Source of the DNA: Trachelipus rathkii
Taxonomy: Eukaryota; Arthropoda; Malacostraca; Isopoda; Trachelipodidae
Direction of reading: 5' to 3'
Length of the DNA stretch: 22,500 nt
NCBI GenBank assembly: GCA_015478945.1
Contig: JABUQX010007630.1
Location: 1-22,500, forward strand
Numbering within the stretch: position 1 is the stretch's first letter; each line of letters begins with the position of its first letter. Position numbers and translations under genes: made by a program. This document shows, piece after piece, positions 1 through 10,079 of this stretch. The notes beneath the pieces are model-generated. The model was not told where the DNA came from and did not search any database. It saw nothing but the letters and a program-made list of their open reading frames with translations.

Positions 1-299
1 TGGGATTCTCTAAATAAAAAGTGACTGCTCCCATCTGAGTCGGTCGGCCAATTAAACTCGCCCAGATCCGCCTACCATCCATATAAGAAAAGGAACCTAT
101 CTCTTTATGATTTCCAGAAGAAATAAGAGTTGCCACCAATCTCTAATATTAAAAAAGGGAATCGAATAGAATATTCCTCAGCTCGGCTTGGCCTTTTATC
201 AACGCGGTAGACACTTCGCACTACTACAATCCTTACATCACACATTACTTCACAGTCATTTTTATCTTATCCAGTTCTCGCATATTTATCATGCACCCA

Positions 300-900
300 C
301 ACATTCACACAATTTAATATTAAATATATACTTTTCAGTTATTAATTAATAATATATATATTATCTCTGATTTCTATATATCATATATTCTACTTCATTA
401 TTAATCTATATATTCATATTTTCATCTTATATCACTATATCTATTCATTCACTTATATATCTATATTATAGATAACTTCTATTTATTTTCATAAATATTT
501 TTATTCTGGGTTCTCACCTTATCTGAACGTATTAAGCTTTTGCTGCCTACACTTGACCTACCCCAAAAGTCCCTGACAGCTAGATATATAATAAATTATC
601 TATACTATGTTTATATTAAACATATGGTATATTAGTAGTAATGTTACTTTATATTATTATATATTATAATCTATTCCTTCTAAATTCATTTTTATGTTTT
701 TTACTTTTATATTACTTTTATTAATTATTTATATAATTTATCTATATATATTCTTATATTATTCTATTATTCTGTATCTTATTAGTCTATTTACTTATAG
801 TAGTTATACTATGTAAAGTCTTAATTATCTATGTATTATTTCATTAGAGTCAGTATCAACCATACTCTATAATATATACCTCATATTCTCTTATATGTTA
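300..900. repeat. AT-rich low-complexity tract
   Basis: This stretch is mostly TA, TTA and TATT words with short breaks. A slightly less AT-rich break at about 500-580 includes CTTGACCTACCCC near 553. It forms the inner part of palindrome E. No open frame or RNA gene is visible. Confidence 0.7.
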
Positions 901-1010
901 CGTTTTGCCGCTGTGTCGTTGTGCGATGTGCGTTGTAGTACGCGTTTGCGTGTTGCTTAGTGGTGCTGTTGTGCGTGTGCGTGGTTACTCTATTCGGTTG
1001 TGTGATTATA
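900..1010. repeat. GT-rich patch (degenerate TG repeat)
   Basis: The + strand is dominated by G and T in TGTG, TGCG and GTGCGTG words, sharply different from its AT-rich surroundings. Alternating purine-pyrimidine DNA of this kind can adopt Z-form, which is general knowledge and not shown here. Its mirror is the AC-rich stretch near 217-315, which is why it is read as one arm of palindrome E. Confidence 0.5.
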
Positions 1011-1604
1011 GCTTCATGTAAAATTTATCTTATTATGTCATAAATAAACATAATAGTTAAATCCTATTTATATTCAATTATTAAGGATAAAGAAAAACAA
1101 TTATATAATCATTGTATTTCCCATTAATATTGTCAGGATAAGTTATCAGAATCATAATAACCAATTCGTAATTCTCGGAAAGTAGCAACTAGAAAAATTA
1201 CAGAGTCTTATAATTCTCCATTACCGATTTAAGAGATCATATCTTTTACACAGTACAAGAAAAAGCTTTTAGTTATATTAAGGGAAAGTGAATACTACTA
1301 AGATGAAATCTGAGGGGCTGGTCGAATTTATTAATTGTTAGTTTTATAAAAAAGGATAAATGCTCTTTATTTAGACTCTAACCATTTCCCGTTGCTTTCT
1401 GCCAGGGAGAGTTCAGTGAACGGAAATAATATTCTTACTTGCTATAATGTCGTATATTGATGAGTTGCATTTCTATTTGTCTGATGCACAGAAATTGAAT
1501 GACTCAACGAGTTCGGCTGAACGCTTATTCATTTGTTAACACTGTTTCACTCCCATATATTATGATCGGGTTTCAGTACGTCCAAATGTTTGTTAATACA
1601 TTTA
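1011..1604. other. No gene seen; unassigned AT-rich sequence
   Basis: This is mixed-complexity sequence without a long open frame, transposase motif, tRNA-like fold or microsatellite. Its first part may be the outer arm of palindrome E: the CCCATTAATATTG words near 1,120 loosely mirror the AATATTAAAAAAGGGA words near 145. I cannot assign a function. Confidence 0.4.
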
Positions 1605-1905
1605 TATCATTTCCAAGTATATATATATATATATTAATATAGTATATATAATCATATTATATATTTATATAAATTATGTTATATATATATTCTTATATAT
1701 TATATGATTTTTATCTTCTTATTTTCGTATACTCTAGTTCATATTTTAAGTATATATATATATTTATACCATTTTTATTTATTTTATACTTATAATACTA
1801 TATATAATTTTATATATATATTAGTATATACTGATATACTATATATATATAGTATCATACTTCTTATCTTTCTTTATATTAACTTACTTAACTAATCAAT
1901 ATATA
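1605..1905. repeat. (TA)n-rich array
   Basis: Runs of TATATATA are broken by single-base changes. A 63-codon open frame at 1,704-1,895 (+) consists almost wholly of I, Y, L, F and N codons. It is what translating TA repeats yields, so it is not called as a gene. Confidence 0.85.
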
Positions 1906-2056
1906 GCAGCCATATTGTCTAGAAGAGTTACGTAAGAGAGAGTAGAGAGAGGAGATGGTAGTCACACTCTTTTGAAAAAACAAAATTCTATAATGCTTTT
2001 TTTCCATCAAAAAGTCACACATTTCAACCTCTAGTCTGCATCCGTTTCGCTGCCTT

Positions 2057-2323
2057 GTGCGCACCCTCCGTTCTGCTGCCTATTCCACCTATCTCGTGAC
2101 TCTACCCCCACAACCCGTCCCCCTAACGCCTCCCTGTTCTTCCAATAGCTGCCCCTATGTTTTGCGGTCTTCCGTGCGTTGCGCTCAAGATTCCCCTTCT
2201 GTCGCGTACTACCCCTTATCGACCATTACCTCAACGTATTGCCAGCTCTTCAACACCAGGATTATCAACCTCGCTTCCACCAGTTGTAATATCTTACCCC
2301 ATTTAGAGGTTCCAGTGTTTTGA
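2057..2323 (+). pseudogene. Open frame in left arm of palindrome A (unknown)
   Basis: This 88-codon frame is rich in S, T, P and C and matches no family I know. Its only support is its mirror: the frame at 3,023-3,277 on the minus strand lies in the equivalent place of the other arm and shares a same-frame patch, LASTSCNILPHL here against DASTDRTLPMHL there. C-rich strand composition removes many stop codons, so an open frame of this size can arise without selection. A non-coding explanation is more likely than a gene. Confidence 0.18.
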
Positions 2324-2580
2324 AAAACACAATGTTCTTAACGTGACAAAAATAAGTGAACTCTAGTGTCCTGTACTTCGCCGTTAGGTTTCACTTCAGT
2401 CCTCACCCAGGTTAGATCGGTCAAAATTTCCGATCACTCCGATCGACTCCACCCTTCCAACACTTCCCCCCCACTCGAACTTCCGACTCCGCTTGCGACT
2501 TAAAATTCTGATTCCACACCCTCCATTTGAAAGATTTACCACCCGGACCCCACCCTCGCTCACCCTCAATACATTAAATA

Positions 2581-2716
2581 GTTACGGTTATATATTTATG
2601 ATTTATATATTATATATACTTAATAATATATTATAATAGCTATATATTATGTTTATTAGTTAGATAGTATGTCCGTATGAGAATATATATCATTATATAT
2701 ATTTATATATATGATG
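2581..2716. repeat. (TA)n-rich array
   Basis: TA and TTATA words run up to the exact 12-bp palindrome at 2,717-2,728. The array lies on the left side only of the centre of palindrome A. The right side at 2,729-2,880 is AT-rich but not a TA array. Confidence 0.8.
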
Positions 2717-2728
2717 TGTTACGTAACA
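2717..2728. repeat. Exact 12-bp palindrome TGTTACGTAACA at the centre of A
   Basis: The 12 bases equal their own reverse complement. The position agrees within a few bases with the centre calculated from the innermost arm anchor (sum about 5,458). It could be the hairpin tip of a fold-back event. It could also be a chance site, as short palindromes are common in AT-rich DNA. Confidence 0.6.
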
Positions 2729-3022
2729 TAGGAAAACTATTTTCTAATAAGATATACGGATTAAAGACATTGTCAGATACATCTTAGTTTATTTAGAAGA
2801 GATTGATAAATAGTAAAAGTTATTAGAATGTTTTAAATAAATGTAGATGTTAGAGATCAATTATATTAGATTTTGTTCCATTAATGTGTTAGTGGTGAAG
2901 AGAGTACATGTGATAGTGTTTTAGACGAGTTGATAGTATCGTATGGCGAGCCCTAAGGAGTGAGAAAAGAGGCAGTGCGGATGTTGGAGTGTCTATCAAG
3001 ATTCCTAAGAAAGAATCTGAGT

Positions 3023-3277
3023 TTAGCAAGAAAGAAACGCATTATATAGTATGCTGTTTTTGAGAAGTAATGCGGTGGGCCACCTATGGGTTAGGGATGA
3101 CATACATTGGGGCGGGAGATGCATGGGTAAGGTCCGGTCGGTGGAAGCGTCGTTAGGTGGATGTTTTTGATGGCTAGAGTTCCATAAATAGATATAAGGG
3201 CGGGGTAATGACTGGGGGAGGCTTTCTTTCGGCTTTGTCGTAGATAGTCTATACTGTTTCGTGTGTTCCAGTGGCAT
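3023..3277 (-). pseudogene. Open frame in right arm of palindrome A (unknown)
   Basis: This 84-codon minus-strand frame is rich in P, S, T, L and H. It mirrors the frame at 2,057-2,323 and shares the AST..LP.HL pattern with it in the same reading frame. No domain, signal peptide or membrane segment is evident. The strand is G-rich on + and so C-rich on -, which favours long frames by composition alone. Treat it as a paired relic and not as a gene. Confidence 0.18.
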
Positions 3278-3344
3278 TTGCTACGGGCACCTTACTTCTC
3301 TTGGGTTAGAGAAGTGGGTGAGTGAGTATATCAATGCATGAGTG

Positions 3345-3640
3345 ATGATGATTGATTATATAATATGGTACTATATTATATATATAATACTATATTATGT
3401 ATAGTATATATATATTATATTAGTCGCGACCTATATATATATGATATGATATATATATGATATAATATAATATAGATGTATATTATTATGGGCCTGTCAA
3501 GCCAAGAATTTTGTTTTTGTTTTTTAGATTAAGTTTTAATATATATATATATAATATTACTTATATTATATTATTTATATTATATATAGTAATATATATA
3601 TATATTATTATAAGTATACTATAAGTATAGTATAGATTCT
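3345..3640. repeat. Two (TA)n arrays flanking a short islet
   Basis: TA arrays at 3,345-3,480 and 3,535-3,640 surround a 50-base islet at about 3,485-3,535 that contains GGGCCTGTCAAGCC and AAGAATTTTG. The islet resembles, in inverted order, the islet at 9,630-9,680 (ACAGAATTTTTTGG then GGCC). This may mark the outer reach of palindrome B. Confidence 0.6.
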
Positions 3641-4100
3641 ACGGATTACTTCATAAGGGCAGGGTCTATATAGTGCTGTGGGCTAGAGCCGATTTTCAGC
3701 CACCTAAAGGTGGACATAATATTCTTTATTTTCAGCCAATTTATGATGGGAAAAAGAAGCTGACTGTAGCTTTTGTAGCTGTACTCTAACGTTCGTTTTT
3801 TTGGAATGTTGTTTTCGTGTTCTGTAGTCTCGGTGTCTATAAGAATTTTCATTTTTTTTAAATCCTTGTCTTTTTGACATATGTTGTTCTTTTCAACTTT
3901 TACTATTTATTTCGAAATGACTCAACTGAAGTATAGCTAGATGTCAGATAGGTTGTAGTGAGCGTTCAAAATGCATCGAATGAGAAATCGCCTTCTCATG
4001 ATACATTCCTAATCTTTCTATTAGCCTCTCCATTATAATTTGCCGTTACCTCAAAGACAGAAATTCATCCTGGTGCAGACTTACTGTGCGACTCTCTCTA
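3641..4100. other. No gene seen; unassigned island
   Basis: This is mixed-complexity sequence with a 68-codon minus-strand open frame at 3,646-3,852 that shows no family features. GCCACCTAAAGGTGG near 3,700 contains the short inverted repeat CCACCT/AGGTGG. No counterpart was found in the right arm of palindrome B, so this piece is either an insertion on the left or a loss on the right. Confidence 0.35.
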
Positions 4101-4560
4101 GCATACTAGGCTTGTTCTAAATAAGGGCACCAACCTTGTGCAAATTAAATCTAATGAACTGGACTAAAATAGTTATTAAAAGCATCACACTTTAATTGTT
4201 AGCTTGTAGACCAATTTGCGCATTTATTATACTTAACTCTTATTCACTTTACTTTCTATGCGATTCAAGCATGATAAGCGTACTGTCAGGATGCTGCCTT
4301 ATACTGCACATCTAATCTTTTTTTGGTCACGACTCAAGCCAATCCGATTTCTGAGTAGTAATATTATTCTTTTGAAGTTACCTAACTGAGAAACTTGCAA
4401 CTTTTGCGTATTAATTTATTTGGGCATTAGTCTGTCGACTATAGGAAATTTGATCAGCTTCATTTTTGAAAGTCTTATTATATATCATCATAATTTCGCT
4501 ACGAAGGAGCCACTGGGATCTATTTGCCAATTAGAACATACATTTAACACCTTGATCTAA

Positions 4561-4950
4561 AAGTATATAGTATAGTATATATATATATATATATATAATT
4601 ATATATATATATATATACTAATTATATAAGATATTATATATTAATATAATTATATATATATTATATAATATCTTATATATATATATATATAAATATATGT
4701 ATACTATATATATATTTATATCTATATATAATATATATATATATATATATCTATATAGATACTATATATATATAATATATATATATATAATATCTATTAC
4801 TATATAGTATTATATATTATATTATATATATATATTATACATAATATATTTATATAATATTATATATATATATATCTATATATATAATATATTATAATAT
4901 AATTATATCGATATATTAATATATATATAATATATATATTAGTATTTTAT
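4561..4950. repeat. (TA)n array, left arm of B
   Basis: Nearly 400 bases of TATATA with scattered single-base breaks lie here. The matching position in the right arm (about 8,815-8,851) holds only a short TA tract. This accounts for the jump of about 300 in the coordinate sums of the outer anchors of palindrome B. Confidence 0.9.
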
Positions 4951-5021
4951 GATTATTTCAAAGTATATAGCTGATTGTGTGTTTTATTATGGTATGGAAT
5001 TACCATTAAATCCAAGTTATA

Positions 5022-5890
5022 GTCTTCAAAGTACGTATGCCCTTGCGGAGTTACACAGTGTCAATGTTTCTTGCCGATTGTTCTAGCATATTAGGAAGTC
5101 TTTTCCAGTGTGTGTTATTTTGTTCACATGTGTACGTATTTCTTATTGTGTTCTCGTCACAAAATGATGCCTTCAACTCAATTTACAACTTTAGGGAGAA
5201 GTAAAATCGCAGGAGTATGATCTGTGATGTATGTGAGTTGGAGTTAATTGATATGTTTTTCTTGCCAGAAATTCGCATAATTAGGCGCAGTGATGAGATA
5301 GCGCGTTATCTGTTGCATATCATCACATCGTGCTGCAATGTTGTTAGATTCGATGAATCGTTTTCGAAGGTCGTGTCACGCATCTTTGCAAAAGACGATG
5401 ATTAACTGTTTCTGAAGCAAATTCCTTGTGCTCAATACAAGGTGTCCAAAAACAATATCAGTTTTTTCACTTGGGATTGTTCATGATGTGCTTGTCCTCG
5501 GAAGAGGAGATTTTTCAGTCGTGGCTTCCGACTTTGCCGTTGGTTTTAGTGATGTACTCAAAAACATGATTCATGCCGTGTATACTACCAAAAATTGGTA
5601 CTGCTTACCGATATTTCAAGTCTTTCAGGTAATTTGAAATTTATTTGACCCTTGTTACACTTATTGCTCCACAACAAGTCTTGCACAGTTTTCATCATTT
5701 TTGCATGTGAGATGGTTCGTGAAATTCTATAAACTGCATTTTTTCCAAACCAGTGTCTTCTGCAATCACTCTGACACTGGCGTCTCTCTCCATCACAACT
5801 CTAACAATTCCACATTTTCATACAGTTTGTTAAGAGATATGGTCTTGCCCAAACTCTGGCTCCGTCTTCAGCATTTCTCGGCCGCTCTGT
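5022..5890 (-). pseudogene. Degenerate mariner-family transposase relic
   Basis: Minus-strand translation gives a broken but ordered series of mariner-like patches. An ERPRNAED patch (about 5,864-5,888) fits the SGRPR linker. RDASVRVIAEDTGLEKMQ (5,734-5,788) fits the second helix-turn-helix. ENCARLVVEQ (5,665-5,695) fits the CA+LVPK block. A SPLPRTSTS patch (about 5,484-5,510) fits the region after the second catalytic block. LCEFLARK (5,257-5,280) and a frameshifted CDF..LPK patch (5,188-5,213) fit the VREFLA and APCDFFLFPKL blocks. CVTPQGHTYFED (5,022-5,057) fits the C-terminal C....G.YFEG signature. The span of about 290 codons suits residues 60 to the end of a transposase of about 345 residues. 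Several frameshifts and stops show it is dead, and no intact DDD triad can be read. The family blocks are recalled from general knowledge, not from a search. Confidence 0.7.
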
Positions 5891-5904
5891 GAAAGTTTGT
5901 GCAC

Positions 5905-6260
5905 TTAAAGACATAGTTCTAGATAGAGGTGGCATCCATAAGCTTTCGTTAAGGAGCAAATAGGTCTCAAGTTGGCAGACTGTTAGTTTTCACACGAAGT
6001 TTGGATAAGGTACGGCGTTCAATATTTACCTGCACGAAAACGTACCGATGGATAGAAAACACGCCCAATTACACAAAAGATGTATGTGCAATAAGTACGA
6101 GTTAGAGAACACGCCCATAATAACGATGTACTGAAGACTGACTTTTATATATCTGGTTAAAACTGGTATGTGATATGTAGGGTAGTACTAGCCTACCACC
6201 TGTATAATTACGAGGAGTTACATTATCAGTGTTATGGGACTATTCAGTAAACTTACATCT
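5905..6260. other. Upstream part of the mariner-bearing island; no terminal repeats found
   Basis: This would hold the N-terminal helix-turn-helix and 5' end of the mariner relic, but no clear coding patch remains. It has a near-exact direct repeat, TAGAAAACACGCCCA at 6,053-6,067 and TAGAGAACACGCCCA at 6,103-6,117, spaced 50 bp. I could not identify terminal inverted repeats against the left end near 4,960. Confidence 0.4.
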
Positions 6261-6269
6261 GGGACAGAG

Positions 6270-6740
6270 GAGTTATATATCGTATAATATATGTATATAT
6301 ATATTATTATAATTATATTATTATATTATATATATTACTATATATATATATTATTTAATTATATATACTATATATATATATATTATATATATATATATAT
6401 ATATTATTAATTTATATATATATTATATAATTTATTATTTTATATATTTTATATAATATATTATATTATATATATATATATATAATATCTATATAAACTT
6501 ATATTAATTTATATTTATAATAAATATATATATATATATAATTATATATCTATAATAATATATAAATCGTTATATATATATATGTTATAAATATATTATA
6601 TAATTATATATATATATATATGTGTACTATTAATATATATAGTATATATATTATAGTATATTATTTATTAATATATATACTAATATATATATTATATATA
6701 TATATTAATATATTATATTATATAATTTATATTATAGTAT
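6270..6740. repeat. (TA)n array, inner left of B
   Basis: TA, TATTA and TAATATA words cover about 470 bases. The mirror array lies at 6,911-7,480. Confidence 0.9.
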
Positions 6741-6910
6741 ATTGAACAACAGCCCTAATAAGAAATCTTCACCCTAGATGTTTTTTCATTTTATATTAAT
6801 AAAATTAAATCTTATTTATCCTTTATTAACATTATTTTTATTGTTATCAAAATTATATTAGAGACTTAAGCATCCAGATTTTATAGAAGTAATTTCGGGG
6901 GGTTGTAATT
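6741..6910. repeat. Central islet of palindrome B with hairpin
   Basis: This 170-base non-TA islet lies between two large TA arrays and is itself roughly self-complementary. ACAAC at 6,746-6,750 followed by CCTAATAAGAAATCTTC loosely matches the complement of the segment ending GGGGGGTTGT at 6,896-6,906. TTAATAAA (6,796-6,803) and TTTATTAA (6,822-6,829) make an exact 8-bp stem with an 18-base loop centred at 6,812. That is within a few tens of bases of the centre of the islet. Confidence 0.5.
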
Positions 6911-7106
6911 TATAATATTGATATAAGTAATATATTTATTATATAAATATATATTATTATTATATCTTACTATATATATTATATTATATATATATATATA
7001 ATATATATATATATAATAATTATTATATTATAATATATAATATATATATATATATATATAAATATTATGATAAATATATTAATATATATATATTTAATTT
7101 TATATA

Positions 7107-7143
<37 letters not shown>

Positions 7144-7480
7144 ATATTATATATTATTCAATATATTATTATATTATATATAATATATTATATATATATA
7201 TATTCTATTTATATATACTATAATATATATTTTTATATAATTTATATATATTATATATATATATAAACATATATATATATATATATATATTATAATATAT
7301 ATATAATTTATATATATTATATATATTTATGTATATTAAAAATATATAAAATATAGTATATATATTAAAAGACTATATTTTAATATTATGTATATATATA
7401 TAATTATTATATATATTATTTATATTATATATATATAATATTATATATTATATATATAATATATAATATCATATATACTA
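6911..7480. repeat. (TA)n array, inner right of B
   Basis: About 570 bases of TA-dominated DNA include a (TA)15-like run near 7,105-7,141. It mirrors the array at 6,270-6,740 but is about 100 bases longer. Confidence 0.9.
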
Positions 7481-7489
7481 ACTGCTACA

Positions 7490-8805
7490 GTGAACTTCAT
7501 GATTATAACATGTATCTACTCAATTAAATGATTTTTCTTAAACAAAGAAAGCATTTGAATTCTCTTATTTTTTCTCTAAGGTTGATTATAATGCTAAGGC
7601 AGAAAAGCTTTTCAACGCTAGCTTGCTATTGGGGGTAAATCATAAACAATTGCAGCTTCTGATAACAATGTCTGGTGCTTATAGGATGGCATCTTCTTTT
7701 AGCTTCAAGTTCTATCAATTTTTTCAACTTCTTTCAGAGCAACAAAGAAATTTTGTTAAATTATGGAAATTGTGTACAAGAATGAGGAGAATTGACATTT
7801 TTCTGAACAGTCGAAGTTTTGACTAAGTTTCAATATCTAGAAGCTTTCATATTATGGCTTTGAGCTTTCTGAAAATGATTGAGACGGTATGTTGGGATTC
7901 GTTGTAGTTTCATAACTGTACAATATGTCAGATTGTATCTTTCTTCTGTGATTCTTCAACAGCTTTTGATTACATAAATGTACTTTGCCAAAGTGCAGAT
8001 TTAGCTTTTGTTAGTTAATCTTCATTTAGGCTTTACCGCCTGGTGATAGGATTAATATAAAGATGCAGCTAGGTGAATCACATTGGTCAATGAGGAAGTT
8101 TCTCTCGTACTTGGAATTTTGCATTTCTTCAGCTCTTAAATATAGATGGTATAAAGGTTGAAGGTTGAATTCATTTGAATATAATCATTGAAACATAAAG
8201 GTCAGGTTAAAAAACTTCGAAGTTTACAATTTCATTTTGTGATGTGGATCGCAGTGCGTGAACTTGTATGAAGCGATTTAAGTCACTCACAGTCACAATT
8301 CATAACTTTGTCAGCTAAAAATTTGATCAACTCTACTATTGATTTGTTTTACCGCTCAGACTGCGATGCCGACTCTTGAAGTTACCGATCAGCTTCTGCT
8401 CGAATCCGCCCTATTTCAAATGCGATGCCGATTCGCTGGTCCGCATTTTCCTTTCAAAATCAACTCGAGCCCGACCGCGCCCGATTCCGGTCAGCCCCAC
8501 AACCCCTGCTTGGCACGATACTTCACTGAGAATATGTAGCCAAAAACGTGATTTTGTGTAATGCTGCTCATAATTTACGGAATGCCAGTTATCAAATCAC
8601 CCACATACCCAGACCCAACCTCAATTATATACGTGTCCCATCATAACACAACAGTCCCAAATCACCTACAAACAACCCACAACTCTGCCAGACATCAGAC
8701 TTTTATTATAAGAAGACAGATCCACAACAGGACTATATATATATATTCTCTTGTTCCTATATTTCTTTAAACGAATATTTAGATAGATCCATTTTTTTAT
8801 CAGGA
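7490..8805. repeat. Right-arm island of B, inverted diverged copy of the mariner island
   Basis: This island is colinear and inverted relative to 4,960-6,260, as shown by the anchors listed for palindrome B. The mariner relic would read on the + strand here, between about 7,870 and 8,700. I could not recognise transposase blocks in any + frame, so this copy is far more damaged than its mirror. Small open frames at 7,623-7,826 (+), 8,339-8,539 (+) and 8,561-8,770 (+) have no family features. The part from 8,340 to 8,720 is relatively GC- and C-rich on the + strand. Confidence 0.6.
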
Positions 8806-9345
8806 ATAACGGAATATATATATATATATAATAATATTATAATATAATATAAGCGAATATCACTCAATCTGATTTTGTCGTGCGAGATTGAAAAGTTAAT
8901 ATTCGTATGTTAATTATATTAAGTTTTTTTTTTATTGATTATCTCTTCTCAATATTCGTACCTTTATATTTAATAAGTGAACCATTTATATTATACATAC
9001 GACCCTTCGAGTTTCATGAAGAGGCTTATGTGAAAGATTTGACCACATGATCCGTTAAGAAAAAAACGTTAAAAATAGTTCGTAAAAATGTCTGAAAAGT
9101 TTTAATTCCATATTAGTATTAATAAACGTTAGTACTCGCAGATGCTTCTTTTAATTTTTTAGTAGGCTTATCTAATTTATTGTATGCTTGAATGCATATT
9201 ATATATTAACTTTTTTTCTCTGATTGGCAAATTTGGACTAAAAACCTTCTAATTCCTGTATGCCCTCACGCAATATCACAACAATAACTTACTGTTTCTT
9301 ACGATCACGGAACAAATATCTAAAAAAAAATAAATACATCTAATA
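8806..9345. other. Outer right arm of B; no gene seen
   Basis: After a short TA tract (about 8,815-8,851) the sequence is AT-rich but not repetitive. Anchors AGTAGGCTTATC (9,161-9,172), ATGCTTGAATGCATA (9,184-9,198) and GCAAATTTGGACTA (9,227-9,240) mirror 4,207-4,284. No open frame or RNA gene is visible. Confidence 0.55.
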
Positions 9346-9349
9346 CCAA

Positions 9350-10008
9350 TGGTCATATATATATATATAAATATTATTATATATAATATATATATATATA
9401 ATATTATATATATATATATATATATATAATTATATATATTATATATTATTAATTATATATAATATATAATTATATATAATATATATATATATATATTATT
9501 TAAATAGGCTATTATATATATATATTATATATATATATTTATTAATTATAATATATATTATATTATATATATAATAATAATTATACTATATATATAATAT
9601 ATAATATATTATTTAATATATATATAGTAGCGTACAGAATTTTTTGGGGGGCCTGATCAATGATTTTATCGAAATCTATAATTTATATATAATATATATT
9701 TTAAATTTAAATAATAATATTTTAATTAATAAAATAGTATTATATATATATAATTTATATATTCTATTAATTATATATATTATATATATATACGTATTAT
9801 AATATATATATATATAATAAAATATATATAATATATACTTATTATTATTACGTATATATATTATATATATATATTTAACTAATAATATATATTATATTAT
9901 ATATAATTATATATATATATATATAGTATAAATATATATATATATAATATATATTATTTATTTAATATATATAGTATATATAAAATATTATTCTATATAT
10001 ATATAGTG
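9350..10008. repeat. Two large (TA)n arrays around a G-run islet
   Basis: TA arrays at 9,350-9,628 and 9,690-10,008 flank an islet at about 9,629-9,685 that reads TAGCGTACAGAATTTTTTGG followed by a run of G and GGCC. The islet resembles GC-rich termini of hAT-like elements. It could be the distal end of the hAT relic at 10,080-10,900, separated from it by TA expansion. That link is inference. Confidence 0.75.
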
Positions 10009-10079
10009 GAAGAGACCACTATTAAATTTCTAAGAAAAATGGGAGTAATTTATATAAATTCATAAATCATCTTACCGTA

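Larger units (their letters stand above)
181..1010. repeat. Imperfect palindrome E (inverted repeat centred near 590)
   Basis: An AC-rich stretch at 217-255 matches the reverse complement of a GT-rich stretch at 911-944. Three short anchors lie on one diagonal: ACTACAA 223-229 with 933-939, ACATC 235-239 with 925-929, and CACAG 251-255 with 911-915. The coordinate sums are 1,162 to 1,166, giving a centre near 582. TAGATA (581-586) and TATCTA (597-602) form a 6-bp stem almost at that point. The rest of the arms is AT-rich and too diverged to align by eye, so the outer limits are approximate. It may be real or an inverted-read artefact. Confidence 0.5.
2041..3340. repeat. Imperfect palindrome A (inverted repeat centred near 2,723)
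   Basis: The C-rich left side (2,041-2,577) mirrors the G-rich right side (2,881-3,340). The best anchors are AACCTCGCTTCCACC at 2,267-2,281 against the complement of 3,140-3,154 (13 of 15 bases), and CTTACCCCAT at 2,293-2,302 against 3,123-3,131. Both lie on the same diagonal (sums 5,421 and 5,424). Further colinear but shifted anchors are 2,566-2,577 with 2,881-2,900, 2,321-2,330 with 3,053-3,064, and 2,089-2,127 with 3,191-3,247. The 12-bp exact palindrome TGTTACGTAACA sits at 2,717-2,728, close to the expected centre. Divergence is large, with indels of tens of bases. Confidence 0.55.
4100..9345. repeat. Imperfect palindrome B (inverted repeat centred near 6,815-6,875)
   Basis: The islands at about 4,960-6,260 and 7,490-8,805 are diverged inverted copies. 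Anchors with nearly constant coordinate sums are 5,915-5,925 with 7,834-7,844 (TATCTAGAA core), 5,861-5,877 with 7,871-7,888, 5,804-5,827 with 7,914-7,935, 5,347-5,353 with 8,400-8,406 (TCGAATC), and 5,040-5,060 with 8,677-8,692. All five sums fall between 13,735 and 13,758. Outside a TA array that differs in length, three more anchors agree: 4,273-4,284 with 9,161-9,172, 4,258-4,272 with 9,184-9,198, and 4,207-4,219 with 9,227-9,240 (sums 13,444 to 13,456). By eye the arms are roughly 60-70% alike. Confidence 0.75.

Noticed and set aside
1704..1895. Open frames made of I, Y, L, N and F codons across TA arrays (also 13,017-13,289, 16,031-16,240, 16,280-16,462 and 22,200-22,400)
   Set aside because: They are direct translations of TA, TTA or TTTA repeats and have no protein-like composition.
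3485..3535. Islet with GCCAAGAATTTTG as a separate hAT end
   Set aside because: Too short and degenerate to call alone. It is used only as a weak mirror of the islet at 9,629-9,685.
8339..8561. Two overlapping + frames (61 and 66 codons) in a relatively GC-rich stretch
   Set aside because: They overlap in different frames, have no motif, and the region is the decayed mirror of the mariner relic.
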